The notes below the pieces were generated by a model. That model saw only the letters and a program-made list of their open reading frames with translations, ran no database searches and had not been told where the DNA came from. Below, piece after piece: positions 53,201 to 64,000 of a DNA stretch of 64,000 bases. The position numbers and the translations under genes are program-made. The stretch lies in NCBI GenBank assembly GCA_013397075.1, contig VWZS01007625.1, positions 951,271-1,015,270 on the forward strand, read 5' to 3'. The stretch's first letter is position 1, and each line of letters begins with the position of its first letter. This stretch comes from Rhabdornis inornatus. Lineage: Eukaryota; Chordata; Aves; Passeriformes; Rhabdornithidae.

Positions 53201-56200
53201 CAGTAATTGGAGATGCCATAGTGCCCACAAATGCAAATCTTGCTCAGCAGCAGCCACATTTCAGCAGACACTACAGCACTTAACAGGGCAGCTGTTTAAT
53301 GAGTTCAGTGTATTAATTTCTACTTACTTTGGAAAGAAATTTACTGTTCTCCTTTTTCAGAACAGCCCATTAGCTCAAAAAGCTGTTATTCCTGCTGACA
53401 AGAAGTTCTTAGGCTTCCTTACTCTAAAGTTTGCATAAAGTTTTTTAGCTAAGGCCATTCACTCAGAAAAGCTTTGCTACACGATAGAAAGGGCTGTTGT
53501 TTTTTCCTACCCACCCATCCCAGGAGGATCCAATCAATATGTGCTTTCTGTAGATTGCTCTCAAAGCCAGAAAATCCCACACAGAGCAGTGTCAGAGACA
53601 GAAATCAATCGGAGCACAGAGGACATTCCCTCGGGAATAGAGGAATGCAATTTGGGCAGCACAGGTGTTTGTGTGACTCAATGGGGAGCAGTCCTGGAGC
53701 TGCCAGCCTGCCTTCAGATGGGACTGTTTTACCCAGAGCCAACCCCTGTAGAGCAATTCAGCTCTCTTGTCGATTAACTTGAAACAAAGATAAAGGAATA
53801 CATAAAAGCAAGTTTATGGATGCCTTTGTTTTCTCAATAGCTATGTTAGAATGGTATCACACACACAAAAATCTATAAACCTTCAGGCACTGGAAAAAAC
53901 CCTGTACATAGTTTTAAAAAGCCAGAATCTTTTCTATTTAATCAATAGACAAAAGCAAATGCATGCAGAGCTCCGTAGGAACTCATTTAAAAGCTAAATA
54001 AGACTTACAGATGCATCTGGAGTGCTCTGCCCTTGAGCTGAGCAGACAAAATGTTCTCCATAGGGCTACAACACTTTTGCACATCAGAAACAACTAATGA
54101 CAGTGATATATTGACCATCCCTAAAACAACAAACATTTGATTATTACTTCCAGCAGTTTAATCCAAATAATACAGATCAAAAGGAGATTCCTCTGACTAG
54201 AATATGCTTTGCTCAGACAGGTGTAAGGACCTCACAGTACCAACAAGCCAAGTAACAAAGTGACCAGTGAATGTAAAATGAGGTACCTGTGTAAATTTCT
54301 CCCACTTTCAAGGCATGTGGTTTCTGACCTTTCCCACTCAAACTAGATTTGGAGCTACTAAAGATAGTTGTGGTATAATGTTCTTTGATGCTCAGTCGTA
54401 GACAAAAAGATAAATCAAATAAGAAGACAGGAAACAAAACCCATAAGACATCACTTTACCATTGTGCCACTTAGTCCCATTTTGAATATTGCCTGCATTT
54501 TTGGTCTCACATAACAGAAGGTAATGATTGAATAAGACACAAGATACAAAGAAGAGCATGAGGGGAATCAGCAGACAAGGACCAGCTAAAGCAGACTGGG
54601 ACTCTCCAGGCCAGCAAAAGGATGACAAGACTTTCGTTTCTACCAAGAGATACCAAATTAGTCTAGCAACAGCTTATTCAAAACAAAAGGTAGTTGTGTT
54701 TGATATAGTTAAGCTATGGAATGTCTTGTCATGATGTATTATCAACTACACAGTGTCCTGGCTGCAGTGTCTGAGCCTGGCCTGGGAGCAGAACTGCTCT
54801 GCACTTCTGCTCTGTGTCTCATTCTTCTGATACCCTCTGCTGCTGGGCCAGGTGAGCTCCCACACTGACCCTGTGCTTGATCTTACAGTCAGTTTTACTG
54901 AAATATGACATATTTCCAGTTCTTGTGAACAGACAGTTTTACTGCCAGCAAGTGGTTTGATCATCCTGATAATCATAGCCCCTGGATGCAATTGAAGGGA
55001 GACATAGCAGATGTATTTGGATAGTTACAAAACCATTAACAGAATAACTGCAGTGAGATTAGAGACAGCCGAGTGAAAATGAACCACTTGCAGATGAACT
55101 AGAGCTAATTGTCAAGGTCAGAGTTACAAACCATAGAGTTAAAGAGGAGCTCTACACTTAAATCAATCACACTTAAGAGCCAACAAGTAAGTGCATCTGT
55201 TCACACTTATTTCAGCTTATCATTTTAACCTCTATGTGAAGAAAGTTTATATTTGTACATGCAAATGAGCTTCCAGGGGTTCACAGGTAGCAGGGCTGCA
55301 CGCAGCAGCAGGTACTGAAAGCAGAGGAGGGCAGCAATTCTATTGGCATCAGGACTAGTGCAGCTTGGCTCCCAAGAAGCTGATCCTACCAAGTATCCCA
55401 GTGCTACTCCTCATGAGTATCCTCAGCTTTCTTCCACTGCCCCTTTTCCCTGCCAGGGCAGCCCTGCCAGCTCCAAGCACCAGGTTTGGCTTTCTCAGGG
55501 TCTATGCAATGTTGCTGGCACAACACAGCGGGCTGATGCTCCTGCTCACTAGTTAAGCAGATGCTCCTGAGCCAGCAAAGAACAGCTGCAGGCTGATTTC
55601 TCCCTCCTATCACCACTGACACCAACAAATTTTTTTCTACCATCCATCTGCAGATTGTCACATGAATGACAGGAACCTCACACCCAGCCTGCCACCAGAG
55701 TGGGTAGGATTTGGTAACATTTCAAACTATTTTTGCTATAGGCAAAATGAAGTATTAGAGCCAACAAGTCCACTTGGTTCCTTGCGTGTTGTTTCCTCAG
55801 GGCACACAGTTGACAATGCCTGTCAGCACCACAGAAGGTACATGGCAGTGAGGAGCACTGGCTTCCAAACAGTTCTGCTGCAGGGAGAATGAGAGGCAGC
55901 AGCACCTGTATTCTAGCAGCAGGGCATCCAGGACTCGTACTCATCCTTCCTGCATCTATATTAGGCCTAAGCTCATCCAAGGCACCTTTTTGGGTAAATT
56001 GGTCAGTTCTTTGCTTTAGCCTTACTCAGCTATTCAGCACAGCCACAGATGACTGAACTCAGGAGGGAATCTAATAAACTGGTCACAAACTGATTCAAGA
56101 ACTCTCGAGAGGATATTTTTTTCCCATTGCCATTAAGGTTAGATGTATCATAGCAATAACCTCCACCATTCTGAAATATACTCACAATTTTTTCAGACTG

Positions 56201-57189
56201 ATTGAATGTTCCAGCTACACTTAAGCTATTAAGCCATCAAGCTGTTTATTGTTTTCATTTCACAGAGCCGTTTCTTTAAATAAAAGCGCATTAAATATTT
56301 CATTACCAAAGTTAAGATTTCAGTAGGATAAATAGAAGCTTCTTTACACCCAGGGTCTTTTCTTCCCTTTGATTCATATGTCAAGGCTACTTCAATATCA
56401 CCAGTTATACCTGTCCACAAGCAGCTCTGCCCTGGAGACAATAAAATTGATTAACCAGATTGATGAAGAGATGAGCTTGATTACAAAAAATCCATCACAA
56501 ATGTGAGCAAGTTGCCAGTATATTTGATACCAGCAATCAATGAGACCTGTATCATTGCAGCAGTTGCCAGACCAAAAGCCACACAGGCTTTGCTACAAGC
56601 AAAGCAAGTCAGCAAACCCAAGGAATATCACATTTGGGTCTGGAAAGAATTGTTCTGTTCATCCACCTTACAAAGCTTTGCTGTTTTAAAGACTGACAAG
56701 GTGAAGACTATCAGTCACCATCCCAAAATGAAACAGCACTTACCTTTTGCCCTAGGTTTTCTGGGTAACAGTGATCAGCACTAACACTGCAGTTGGAGAG
56801 CAAACCCTTCTTGCAAATTATGGTTACTCAGATTATTGCCTTACATACTGAATGCAGAGATTAGCCTCCAGTATATTAGTTAGTGGCTTTACTAAGCAAC
56901 TTTGCAGAGATTATGTTTGAGGTTCTAGTTTGGACTGCTGTGCTAAACCCCAGTGCAGTTGAACAAGACTGAACTTATTATATCAGGACCAAATAAATTA
57001 ATCTTTAAAACAGCACTGTTGATACTCAAATTCCTTGATGCATACACTTAACACAGAGAAAGCAGTTCTTGCCTGCAGCATTTATTGCTCTGTAGTTTGT
57101 AATTTGGTGATCATTGCTCATGTTTGACACACGATTTTACAGTCAGTTTGCATCTGACGCTGCCTGGCAGCTCAGACTATGACCTGCCT
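50226..57189. other. Stretch upstream of OTOS, no coding exon recognised
   Basis: The predicted acceptor at the OTOS start exon means the first non-coding exon and promoter of OTOS should lie here or beyond. Nothing in it could be assigned with confidence. Confidence 0.45.
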
Positions 57190-57500
57190 CACCGTTCCGT
57201 TCAAAGCCATTTTTGTCACCATCACTGGAGTTCAGCCATATGCGCGGGCAGGGCAGCCTCACCAGGGTCCTGGCACGGGCCTCATTTCATTCACGGGGAG
57301 CACAGACCTGGCATGAGGCAGGGCCAGCCGCAGTGCTGGCGGTGTGGGATGAGCCCGGGAGCGCCCCGCTAGGAGCGAGCCCTGCCCGGCACAGGGCTCC
57401 GGCTCCCTCTGCTGTCCCGGGATCCCTGCTCACACACCGGCATGCGCTCACGGCCAGGGGACACGGCCCGCTCCGCTCTAGCAAGCCTGCAGTGTCAATA
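57190..57500. promoter_or_regulatory. CpG-rich patch next to the retroviral remnant
   Basis: About 20 CpGs in 310 bp, ending with CAATAAAG at about 57497. It could be an unmethylated regulatory element, a first exon, or an unrecognised LTR. No protein similarity was seen on either strand. Confidence 0.35.
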
Positions 57501-57881
57501 AAGTCGGGGTAAAACTTCAGCTGCAGCACGAGATGGATAAAAAGCAGGACCAAAGGCACACAGATGAAAACCCCATTTCAGCAGACTACTTTTGTGACTG
57601 AATGATACATCATTTCTTCCTTTACAAAAAGGAACTAGGAGCACCTTCCATCCTCTATGCAGACACCACTCACCTCAGAGCATCAAGAGGGGAAAAACAA
57701 TCACTGCCACATTCCCAATCCCCCTGCTCCTCCCAGTTAGGCTCCATCAGCCCTTATAGGCAAGCAGTGCTCACACCAACCTGCTATGGATTAGAACCTC
57801 AAATATACAAGCAGGAGCCATAAAACAGAAACACTCATAGCTCTAGCAGAGCCAAAGACTAACACTCCCACAAAAGAAAGT

Positions 57882-58700
57882 CTAGGATTTGTTGCTCTCA
57901 GTATGTTCAGTAATGGCCAAAGTGTTAACAATTGCTTTCTCCAATTCTATTACTTGTAAAGAAGGAACAGGAGCTATAATTGTACTATGGAAAATCATGG
58001 GACGCTCAACAAGGAGATTATTGGATGTTTTCATCCTCCTTACGTAAGTCCTCATCCATCCACTTTGTTCTTCGAGGTGATTAAATATTGCTTGTTTGGA
58101 ATTACAGCCCCAAGGGTGGTTATCAAGGGGCAAAAGTTTCCATGCTTCATTTTTACGTATCCAATACATCCTGAACCATTCTCCAGGGTGTCTGTGCCAA
58201 TCCTGCTATGGCTTTTGGGACTAGCCTTATTTTAGATTCAGTGTCACGACAGTATGGAGAGAGAATGACCTTTCCTGTGACATTAACCACCACACAGGGA
58301 ACCTTATAATTTTCTTGATCAGGAACTAAGCTGCTTAGAGTTACAGTAGGTAGTCCTTGGTGACCTGTTCCCAACTGTCATTAAGGTTTGTCTCATTCAG
58401 TAAAACACCAATTAATGGCCAGTTGTTATCCTGATTAGTTCTTGGTATTTGAGTACAAACCCAACAACTGTTTTTATGAAGAGCATTGGATACATTTTGG
58501 ACTAGAGCCGCATGCAAATTTTGGTTCCAAAGCTGAATCGATGTCGCAGTAAGAGACAGACACAACACTCCAAGGTTCCAGCAGCAACAGGCATCTTTGT
58601 TCACAGCTCATATTTACATGGTTTTCAAAAGCAGCATGTTCAATCCCAATTGGCCAGTAACTTGTTGCCACCCAGTTCACCGGCAGTAGGTACCTGCATA
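57882..58700 (-). pseudogene. Broken retroviral env remnants
   Basis: Three overlapping open pieces (58604-58341, 58374-58153 and 58169-57882) in different frames together resemble a class I envelope surface subunit. They carry a CWVC-type cysteine pair (CWxC class), N-glycosylation sites of the NxT/S kind, and at the low-coordinate end a stretch like the start of the transmembrane subunit. At least two frameshifts separate them, and the remainder of the transmembrane subunit is absent. It cannot encode a working glycoprotein. Confidence 0.65.
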
Positions 58701-58845
58701 CTGGTCACCAAAGATTGGCCAGCATCCATTCCTCACAGTTAAGTCCTTCTGTTTTTCTGTGCTTTCTTCCTTAAAGATTTTACTCCCTTTCCTCATGGGT
58801 ACAGCCTGATCAAGTCAAGGTCAAGGTTACTTAACAAGGTGTCTG

Positions 58846-59223
58846 TTAGCAATCACAAATCACAGTTACCAAATCTGCAGATAGTAAACACAGAAAAAAA
58901 TAATTCAAACCACATTGTTTGTACCAATCCTTGTTTTTCCACTTGCTACAGGAGCAGAGGCTCTCTGAACTCTGGAGCCAGACTCCTTTGTCAGTGACTT
59001 TGACTGCGGTGAGGGTGGTCACCAGGACTTGGAATGGTCCTCTCCACCCAGCTTGCAGGGGGTCACTGTCCCAGCATTTAACATAGACCCAGTCTCCTGG
59101 CTGGAACAGATGAGCAGGAGTCTCCAATCCTATGGATCTGCATAACACGACAAACCTCTGGAGCTTCTGCAAAGTGGAACTTAGAGCCATTAAATACTTC
59201 TGTAAGTCAATTCTCCCCCTCAT
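58846..59223 (-). pseudogene. Retroviral integrase C-terminal fragment
   Basis: The fragment carries the C-terminal integrase hallmark of gammaretroviruses: a FQPGDWVYVK motif, then a GPFQVLVTTLTAVKV motif (an SH3-like DNA-binding fold). In intact viruses this ends pol. The catalytic core (DDE) is not present upstream. The frame then runs into a hydrophobic leader-like stretch, as expected where env begins overlapping pol. Confidence 0.75.
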
Positions 59224-59628
59224 GTGAATTTCTCACGGAATATGTGCAATTTGATATGGCCTGCCATACAATATGCATACATCTCATCTCAGGAATGCAT
59301 CACTTAGGCTCTGGATAGCCTACTAGGCTGTCTCTAATTGCACCTTTTGGAATGCCTAATGATAAAGCATGCTTATATGGCTCTTTCTAGCACCTCTGTT
59401 TTCTGGATGGATGACCTGTAGGTTCTGGTTCCTGGGAATAGTCAATTTGTCCAAAATTATGACTTTTATTTTGGGTTTTATTGGATAAATCACTTCATCC
59501 TATCCTCAACTGTAATTTATGATGTCACTCATTAGTGTTGCCCAGCTGGGGATTTCTCTGTGTTCCAAAATTGCAGCAACACTCCTGGCCAATTCTGCAT
59601 TAAAGGCTGTGTCTCTTTTAATTTCATC

Positions 59629-59862
59629 TCATTTTGAAGCCAGGTAGGGTTTGAGTATGGCAGGGGCTCCCTTAATTAGTGGCTTTAACATTTCATAGTT
59701 TACAGGTGCTGTGATGGAAGCATTAACAGGGCAGGGCTCGTGCATGGCTGGGACATAGGCAGCTTTTGTAACAGCAGTGAAGAGCTCGCTCAGAGATTTA
59801 GTGGCTATGATCAGAGGCTCTCCTCTCTCCCTCACAGCTGTGTCACCATCCCAGTATGCCAC
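59629..59862 (-). pseudogene. Retroviral gag fragment (possibly capsid)
   Basis: This 77-residue open stretch lies directly downstream of the gag coiled coil in the same orientation. It has a run of Pro/Ala-rich and hydrophobic helices compatible with a capsid-region fragment. Assignment rests on position and overall character, not a signature motif. Frame breaks flank it on both sides. Confidence 0.4.
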
Positions 59863-60099
59863 CCTGCTTGTGATTGAATGGGGATCATTTGGGGGCTAGA
59901 GACCAGAAATTAAAAAGACCAGGGCCCCAAAACCCTTTTTCACCACTTAATAAGACTCTGTCTCCTCCAGATAAATAAACTTGCCATAAATTTTCAGTTT
60001 CACCTGGTTTATGGCTGTAGCATTCTTGAAAATTTGCCATTTGAAACTGCACCCTGAAGTGCAGCAGTTACCTCTGTTTCTATAATGGGTCTGACTCCA

Positions 60100-60610
60100 T
60101 GCACAGGGGAAGTTGAAGGAGATAAAAGATCATTTTCCCCTGGTCTGTTACTGCAGGGATCACCCCATATACTTCCATCTCAATCTTCAGGGTATGCAAT
60201 TAGCTTTCTAATTTGCACAGTGTTAGGAGGATTTGGAGGCTGCATAAGCATCAGCTCAACTTTTTCCTTCAGCTTTTGTTTTCCTTTCTTTTCTTCTTGT
60301 AACTGTCTCTGCAGCTGTTCTGTTTCCAAGGCCAGTAATAGTTCAGTTGTTTTCCTGCCTTCTATCTCAGTTTTCAGCTCTTCTTTCTCTTTAACTTGAT
60401 CTTTCCTATACTAGCAGGCAGCTTCTAGGTGCCTAACATTTTACAAATAATTCCTTTGTTTTTTCCAGCCTTTATATGGCCCCTAGCTGCTTCTAGAGGT
60501 TCCTCCACAGCTTCCCAATCATGCCAATTACTCTGAGCCCATTCATCTGAGAACTCAGGACTTGGACTTATTCCATGCTTTTTTAAGTAGTCAGTGATTT
60601 CGTTTCCCAT
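60100..60610 (-). pseudogene. Broken retroviral gag, matrix start plus coiled coil
   Basis: The reading frame opens with Met-Gly at 60610 (the usual myristoylation start of gag). It has a short matrix-like stretch rich in Glu, Trp and Pro and stops at 60425. In another frame (about 60413-60215) follows an uninterrupted run rich in Glu, Lys, Gln and Leu in heptad-like spacing, read as a coiled coil, then a Pro/Asn-rich stretch. The change of frame and the stops show it is broken. Gag would assemble the virus core. Confidence 0.6.
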
Positions 60611-60649
60611 CCTGCTGACTACAACAATTTGTCACAAATTAGTGTTTTG

Positions 60650-61740
60650 GGTTGTTCATAGAATTGCTGGCAAAGGTACCAGCAAAAGCAGGTTTAATAT
60701 TAAGGTGAAAATGTGACAAACTTGTTGGCAAGATTCACTCTACTGCTTACTAGATGGTTAAAGCACACAGAGAAAAACTGCACTAAAGCCCAAAATCAAT
60801 CAATCTGAAGCTAAGATCAATAAAAAAATTATCCATCTGGAGGATGGGAATGGGAAAAGGGTAAGGATGGGAAAAGGTGAGGATAAGAAAGAATAAGGGA
60901 GGCCCTCCTGTTGAGTCACAACATTCAGAGTGACCCCCCCTTGCCAAACTTAGCCCTGGACTTCATCAATAATTTAGGCCTAAATGTTTTAATAGCACTT
61001 AGACTTAACAGCACTTAATCGAGACCTTAACTGAAACAATTTAATGAAATATTCTTATAGGACTTACAGTAGCACTTCTAATAACCCACTTACAGGCCTG
61101 ACTTATGACTCTACTTATGACTCTAAAGCACTCAAGAATTTAGCAGAGCAACATTCATTGTACTCTGGCTATAGCACATTCACCCTTGCACAGGAGCATG
61201 CACAAGGTAAATACCTGTGAAAATCCCCTTGAGTTCAGCCAAGGACTCACATTGGATGTCTTTGCATCTCCTCAGGGTTGAGCCCCCAGGAGTGGGAGAT
61301 TAGCCCAGGCTCTGCTGCTGTGGTTTGGTGATGGTTCTGCAGGAACAGGAATGTTGAGGGTTCTTTTGCTCTGAGAGGCTCCACTCGGAGAGAGGTGCTG
61401 GTTTCAGCCCACTGCAGTCCAGGAGAGCCCAAAGGGTCTCACTTTGCCCCACTGTTTATATGGCCATGAGACACTGGGCTTTAGACACAGTAATTTTCCA
61501 TCCTGGCTGCAATTTAGGTCGGCAAGTTTCTTTGAAAGTTTTATACAAAAATATTGTTCCACTAGGATTGCCATTCAGCAAGAAAACCAAATTTTCAATG
61601 CTGTTAGTTAAAGCCAGGAGCTTGTCAGACAACACAAGTTCATGAGAGTGAACAGTGTTTCTGATAAGCTCAGGAGGAGCTGAGCCCAAGTGCTGTTTGA
61701 CAAGGCCAAGCATTTCTGAGATCACAGTGCAGCCCAAGGA
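60650..61740 (-). other. LTR-like / leader region of the retroviral remnant
   Basis: Non-coding sequence immediately 5' of the gag start on the - strand. It has TATAAA at 61461-61456 on the - strand and an ATTAAA-type signal near 60690. No clear primer-binding site was recognised before gag. Boundaries are uncertain, and part of it could be unrelated flank. Confidence 0.4.
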
Positions 61741-64000
61741 TAGGGGTGGGATGCTGCAGCACTACAGCCCTACAGCACTTTGAATACTGACAGCTGGGAC
61801 ATTTCACAGCTTAAGCTAGAAGTGTGTGTAAAGCCAGTGAGCCACATGGGCTCACACAGCTCTCCTCTGAGCAGGGCTGCACCTGCACGTGGTGTCACCT
61901 GCCTCCCCATGCCACTGTGCCCTCCCAGCAGCTCCTCAGCAGCCTGGCTGTGCTGGAGTCCCCATCCACAACCCCCCTGTGCCCAGCCTTGGCCTCACAC
62001 AGGGGAGCAGGCATGCACTGACACTCCTGTGCTCCCCCCAGCAGCACCCCAAAATGAGGACTGCTAACAAGTGGTGATTCATGGTTTTGCAGGCTGTCCA
62101 TGCTCAAGATCCAGTAGAAGGAGGGTCTTTAGGGAAAACAAAAAAGGGATATTGGGTACCCATTCCCAACCATACTTAATAAAAGGGGGCATCTGTCACA
62201 TATGCATTGGTTAGGCTTGTTTCCTGATTGCTAGCACAGGGCCTGGGCTTCTCTGTAAACTGTGTGCTTGTCAGTGTTTGTACATCCCTGCTGGTGTCTC
62301 TGCTCCTTTCACCACTTCCATCCTGTCCATTAGCAGGTGTGGAAAAAATTACCCTACACCACAAACTTCTCTTCTTTAGTGTAACAAACCTGCTGTGTTA
62401 CTTTCTGACTCCTGCTGAACAAGGTGCCAGCATACCCCTTACCTTTTGTAGAAAATGTCCCTGCTCATTATGCAGCTTTCCTTTCACTTAGCCTAAGGGC
62501 AGAGACTTTTTGTTTTCCTCTCCAGACCCCAGTGTCCTTCCTTCCCTCATTAGCAAAAATTCATGTGTGGGAGATAACAAAGTCTCATCACCTTCTCACT
62601 GCCTGAGCCAGCACAATTCCTAATCCCTCTCAAACTGCCAGGGAAGCCAGAGCCTGACACACATAATCCACTCCTGACCTTGCCAAAACACTGCAGTCAT
62701 GATTAACTATTGCCATCACACACCTCCCTCCCCCAGCCCTCCACTCAGCCAGAAGGGCCAAAACTGCTCCACAAACTGCTTCCACCCCTGTCCCTTTGCC
62801 AGCAGCTCGGAAATGTGAGCCCGCCCTCACATCAGTGCTTTTTGCTTGGAATCAGGCCCACCTCTCTCCCTTTTTCTTGTTCTCACATGCTTTTTAATGC
62901 TTTTATCATCGTGCTGATGACTAGATGCCCATTTTCATCTGCATGAAACAGGAGGACCCATACAGACTATAAATCCTTCAACATTCAGTATTTTTCACTT
63001 TGTCTGTGTGTATGTGTGTGAGCTTGTTTGCATGGGTTTTTTTCTTCTCATCTGGAGGAGGCACAGCCATTATTTTTGTATCAACTCTGAGGCAGATAAT
63101 ATTTTACATATTGTTTATTAAAAAAAAAAAGGCATGTGCAGGTACATCACATTCTGGAGGCTCATAGGGTTACATTTTAAAGTTTACAGACATCTTCATA
63201 TGTAGACTTTGGCTTCATTGATACAGCAGGGCCTTTCTTCTGAAACCCTTAAGATGCTGTGGAGATACAAAGGGCTCAGTGTCCACGGGCTGCCTCTGAC
63301 CTTGCTCCAGCACAGCCCTTATGCACGTGCTTATCTTTGAAGACAGGCAGAGGGACTTGCTGAAACATGGGCAAGAAACACTGCTCAAAGTGCTCTGCTG
63401 GACTGGGGCCAGGGCCCAGAGCATGTGAGGATGGAGCCAAAATTAACTCAGGCTTATTGCTGTGAGGGCTGCCTGAAACAGGGAAATACCCTTGTGTGGG
63501 AGATTCTGTTGTTTTGAATTTTTTTTTGGCTAAGGGTAATGTGAATGCGTGACTGCGGGCCTTAAATAAAAGAAAAGCCTTTTTTAAAGCTTTAAAATAG
63601 AAATTATTTAAATGTGCTCCCCCTCCTTCCCATTACCTGCAGCCTTCTTGTCATCCTTTGCAAAAGATTAAAAAGGAATAACAGGAGATGTTACAATGGA
63701 AATAACAGGTTTAATGTAAAACCCTTTACCATCCTTTTTTTGTTCTGAAGCTATAAAGGTATGCTAAGATTTTGTCAACATTATCATCCCTTTCAGGCCC
63801 TGTGTTTACATCACAAGGAACTTAGAAGATGATTTATGGAAGAGGACCAGAAGACGGCCTTGCTGAGAGCAGGGGAGACCTTTCTGAGGGTACATGAGTG
63901 TGTCAGGCCCATGGCAGCAAGGGGGAAATGCCCAGGCTTACAGACACAGGAGTGAGGTGGGCACAGCTGCCAGAACCAGCACAGTGGGGACCCAAGAGTC
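61741..64000. other. Right flank, no gene recognised
   Basis: A - strand AATAAA at 63119-63114, preceded on that strand by a run of ten Ts, could be the 3' end of a - strand transcript, but no coding sequence was seen to go with it. GPC1 is the next gene in the human order but no exon of it is visible. Confidence 0.3.

Larger units (their letters stand above)
57882..61740 (-). mobile_element. Degraded class I endogenous retrovirus (gammaretrovirus-like), pol mostly lost
   Basis: Fragments in gag-pol-env order on the - strand: a matrix-like start (60610), a coiled-coil segment, a later gag part, the C-terminal end of integrase, then surface envelope pieces. Each is interrupted by stops or frameshifts. 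Less than 0.5 kb separates the gag part from the integrase tail, so protease, reverse transcriptase, RNase H and most of integrase are missing. An LTR-like region lies at 60650-61740. No matching 3' LTR is visible before 57.9 kb. This is an old, non-functional copy. Confidence 0.7.

Noticed and set aside
63114..63132. A poly(A)-signal-like sequence plus A run near the right end
   Set aside because: Not called as a gene end because no coding exon was found to its right on the - strand within the window.

Overview
This window is vertebrate, and almost certainly bird, nuclear DNA; a passerine is most likely. The evidence is intron-split genes with canonical splice sites, CpG-island promoters, CR1 LINE fragments, and LTRs resembling families I know from songbird genomes. 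Gene density is low. I can support three protein-coding genes, all recognised from their exons, and none is a bacterial-style continuous ORF. They are ADIPOQ (adiponectin, + strand, coding exons at 35.2-36.4 kb), COPS9 (the 57-residue COP9 signalosome subunit, - strand, three small exons between 46.27 and 44.70 kb) and OTOS (otospiralin, - strand, three coding exons between 50.19 and 47.00 kb). In human, ADIPOQ lies on 3q27 and COPS9-OTOS on 2q37. Chicken chromosome 9 carries both synteny blocks, so this linkage fits the avian arrangement.

Layout. 1-3.7 kb: no recognised gene. 3.7-4.76 kb: a strong CpG island with long G runs and no assignable gene. 5.1-11.7 kb: two long blocks (A, 758 bp; B, 1652 bp) each occur twice, separated by a 378-N gap and two single-N joins. 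This looks like a scaffolding artefact rather than a biological duplication. 11.7-33.5 kb: non-coding, with one + strand solo LTR (16.3-16.66 kb), a minisatellite open in all six frames (26.2-26.4 kb) and a smaller CpG cluster (27.05-27.4 kb). 33.58-34.16 kb: a solo LTR about 1 kb upstream of the ADIPOQ start codon. 35.2-37.6 kb: ADIPOQ with a likely 1.2 kb 3' UTR. 38.85-38.99 kb: a 42-bp minisatellite. 44.45-50.23 kb: COPS9 and OTOS head-to-tail on the - strand, with a CpG island holding a 51-bp tandem repeat at the COPS9 promoter and another solo LTR in OTOS intron 2. 50.2-57.2 kb: no recognised gene. 57.2-57.5 kb: a CpG-rich patch. 57.9-61.7 kb: a broken class I (gammaretrovirus-like) endogenous retrovirus on the - strand that has lost most of pol. 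61.7-64 kb: no recognised gene.

The genes do not form a pathway. ADIPOQ encodes a secreted collagen/C1q hormone, COPS9 a nuclear/cytosolic subunit of the deneddylase complex, and OTOS a small secreted inner-ear protein. I did not find a clearly new biological system. The most informative signals are the duplicated, gap-flanked blocks ending exactly at a hairpin, the 51-bp promoter repeat at COPS9, a pair of competing splice donors in ADIPOQ, and the truncated retrovirus with a coiled-coil gag segment. Identities are by eye; no alignment or database search was run.
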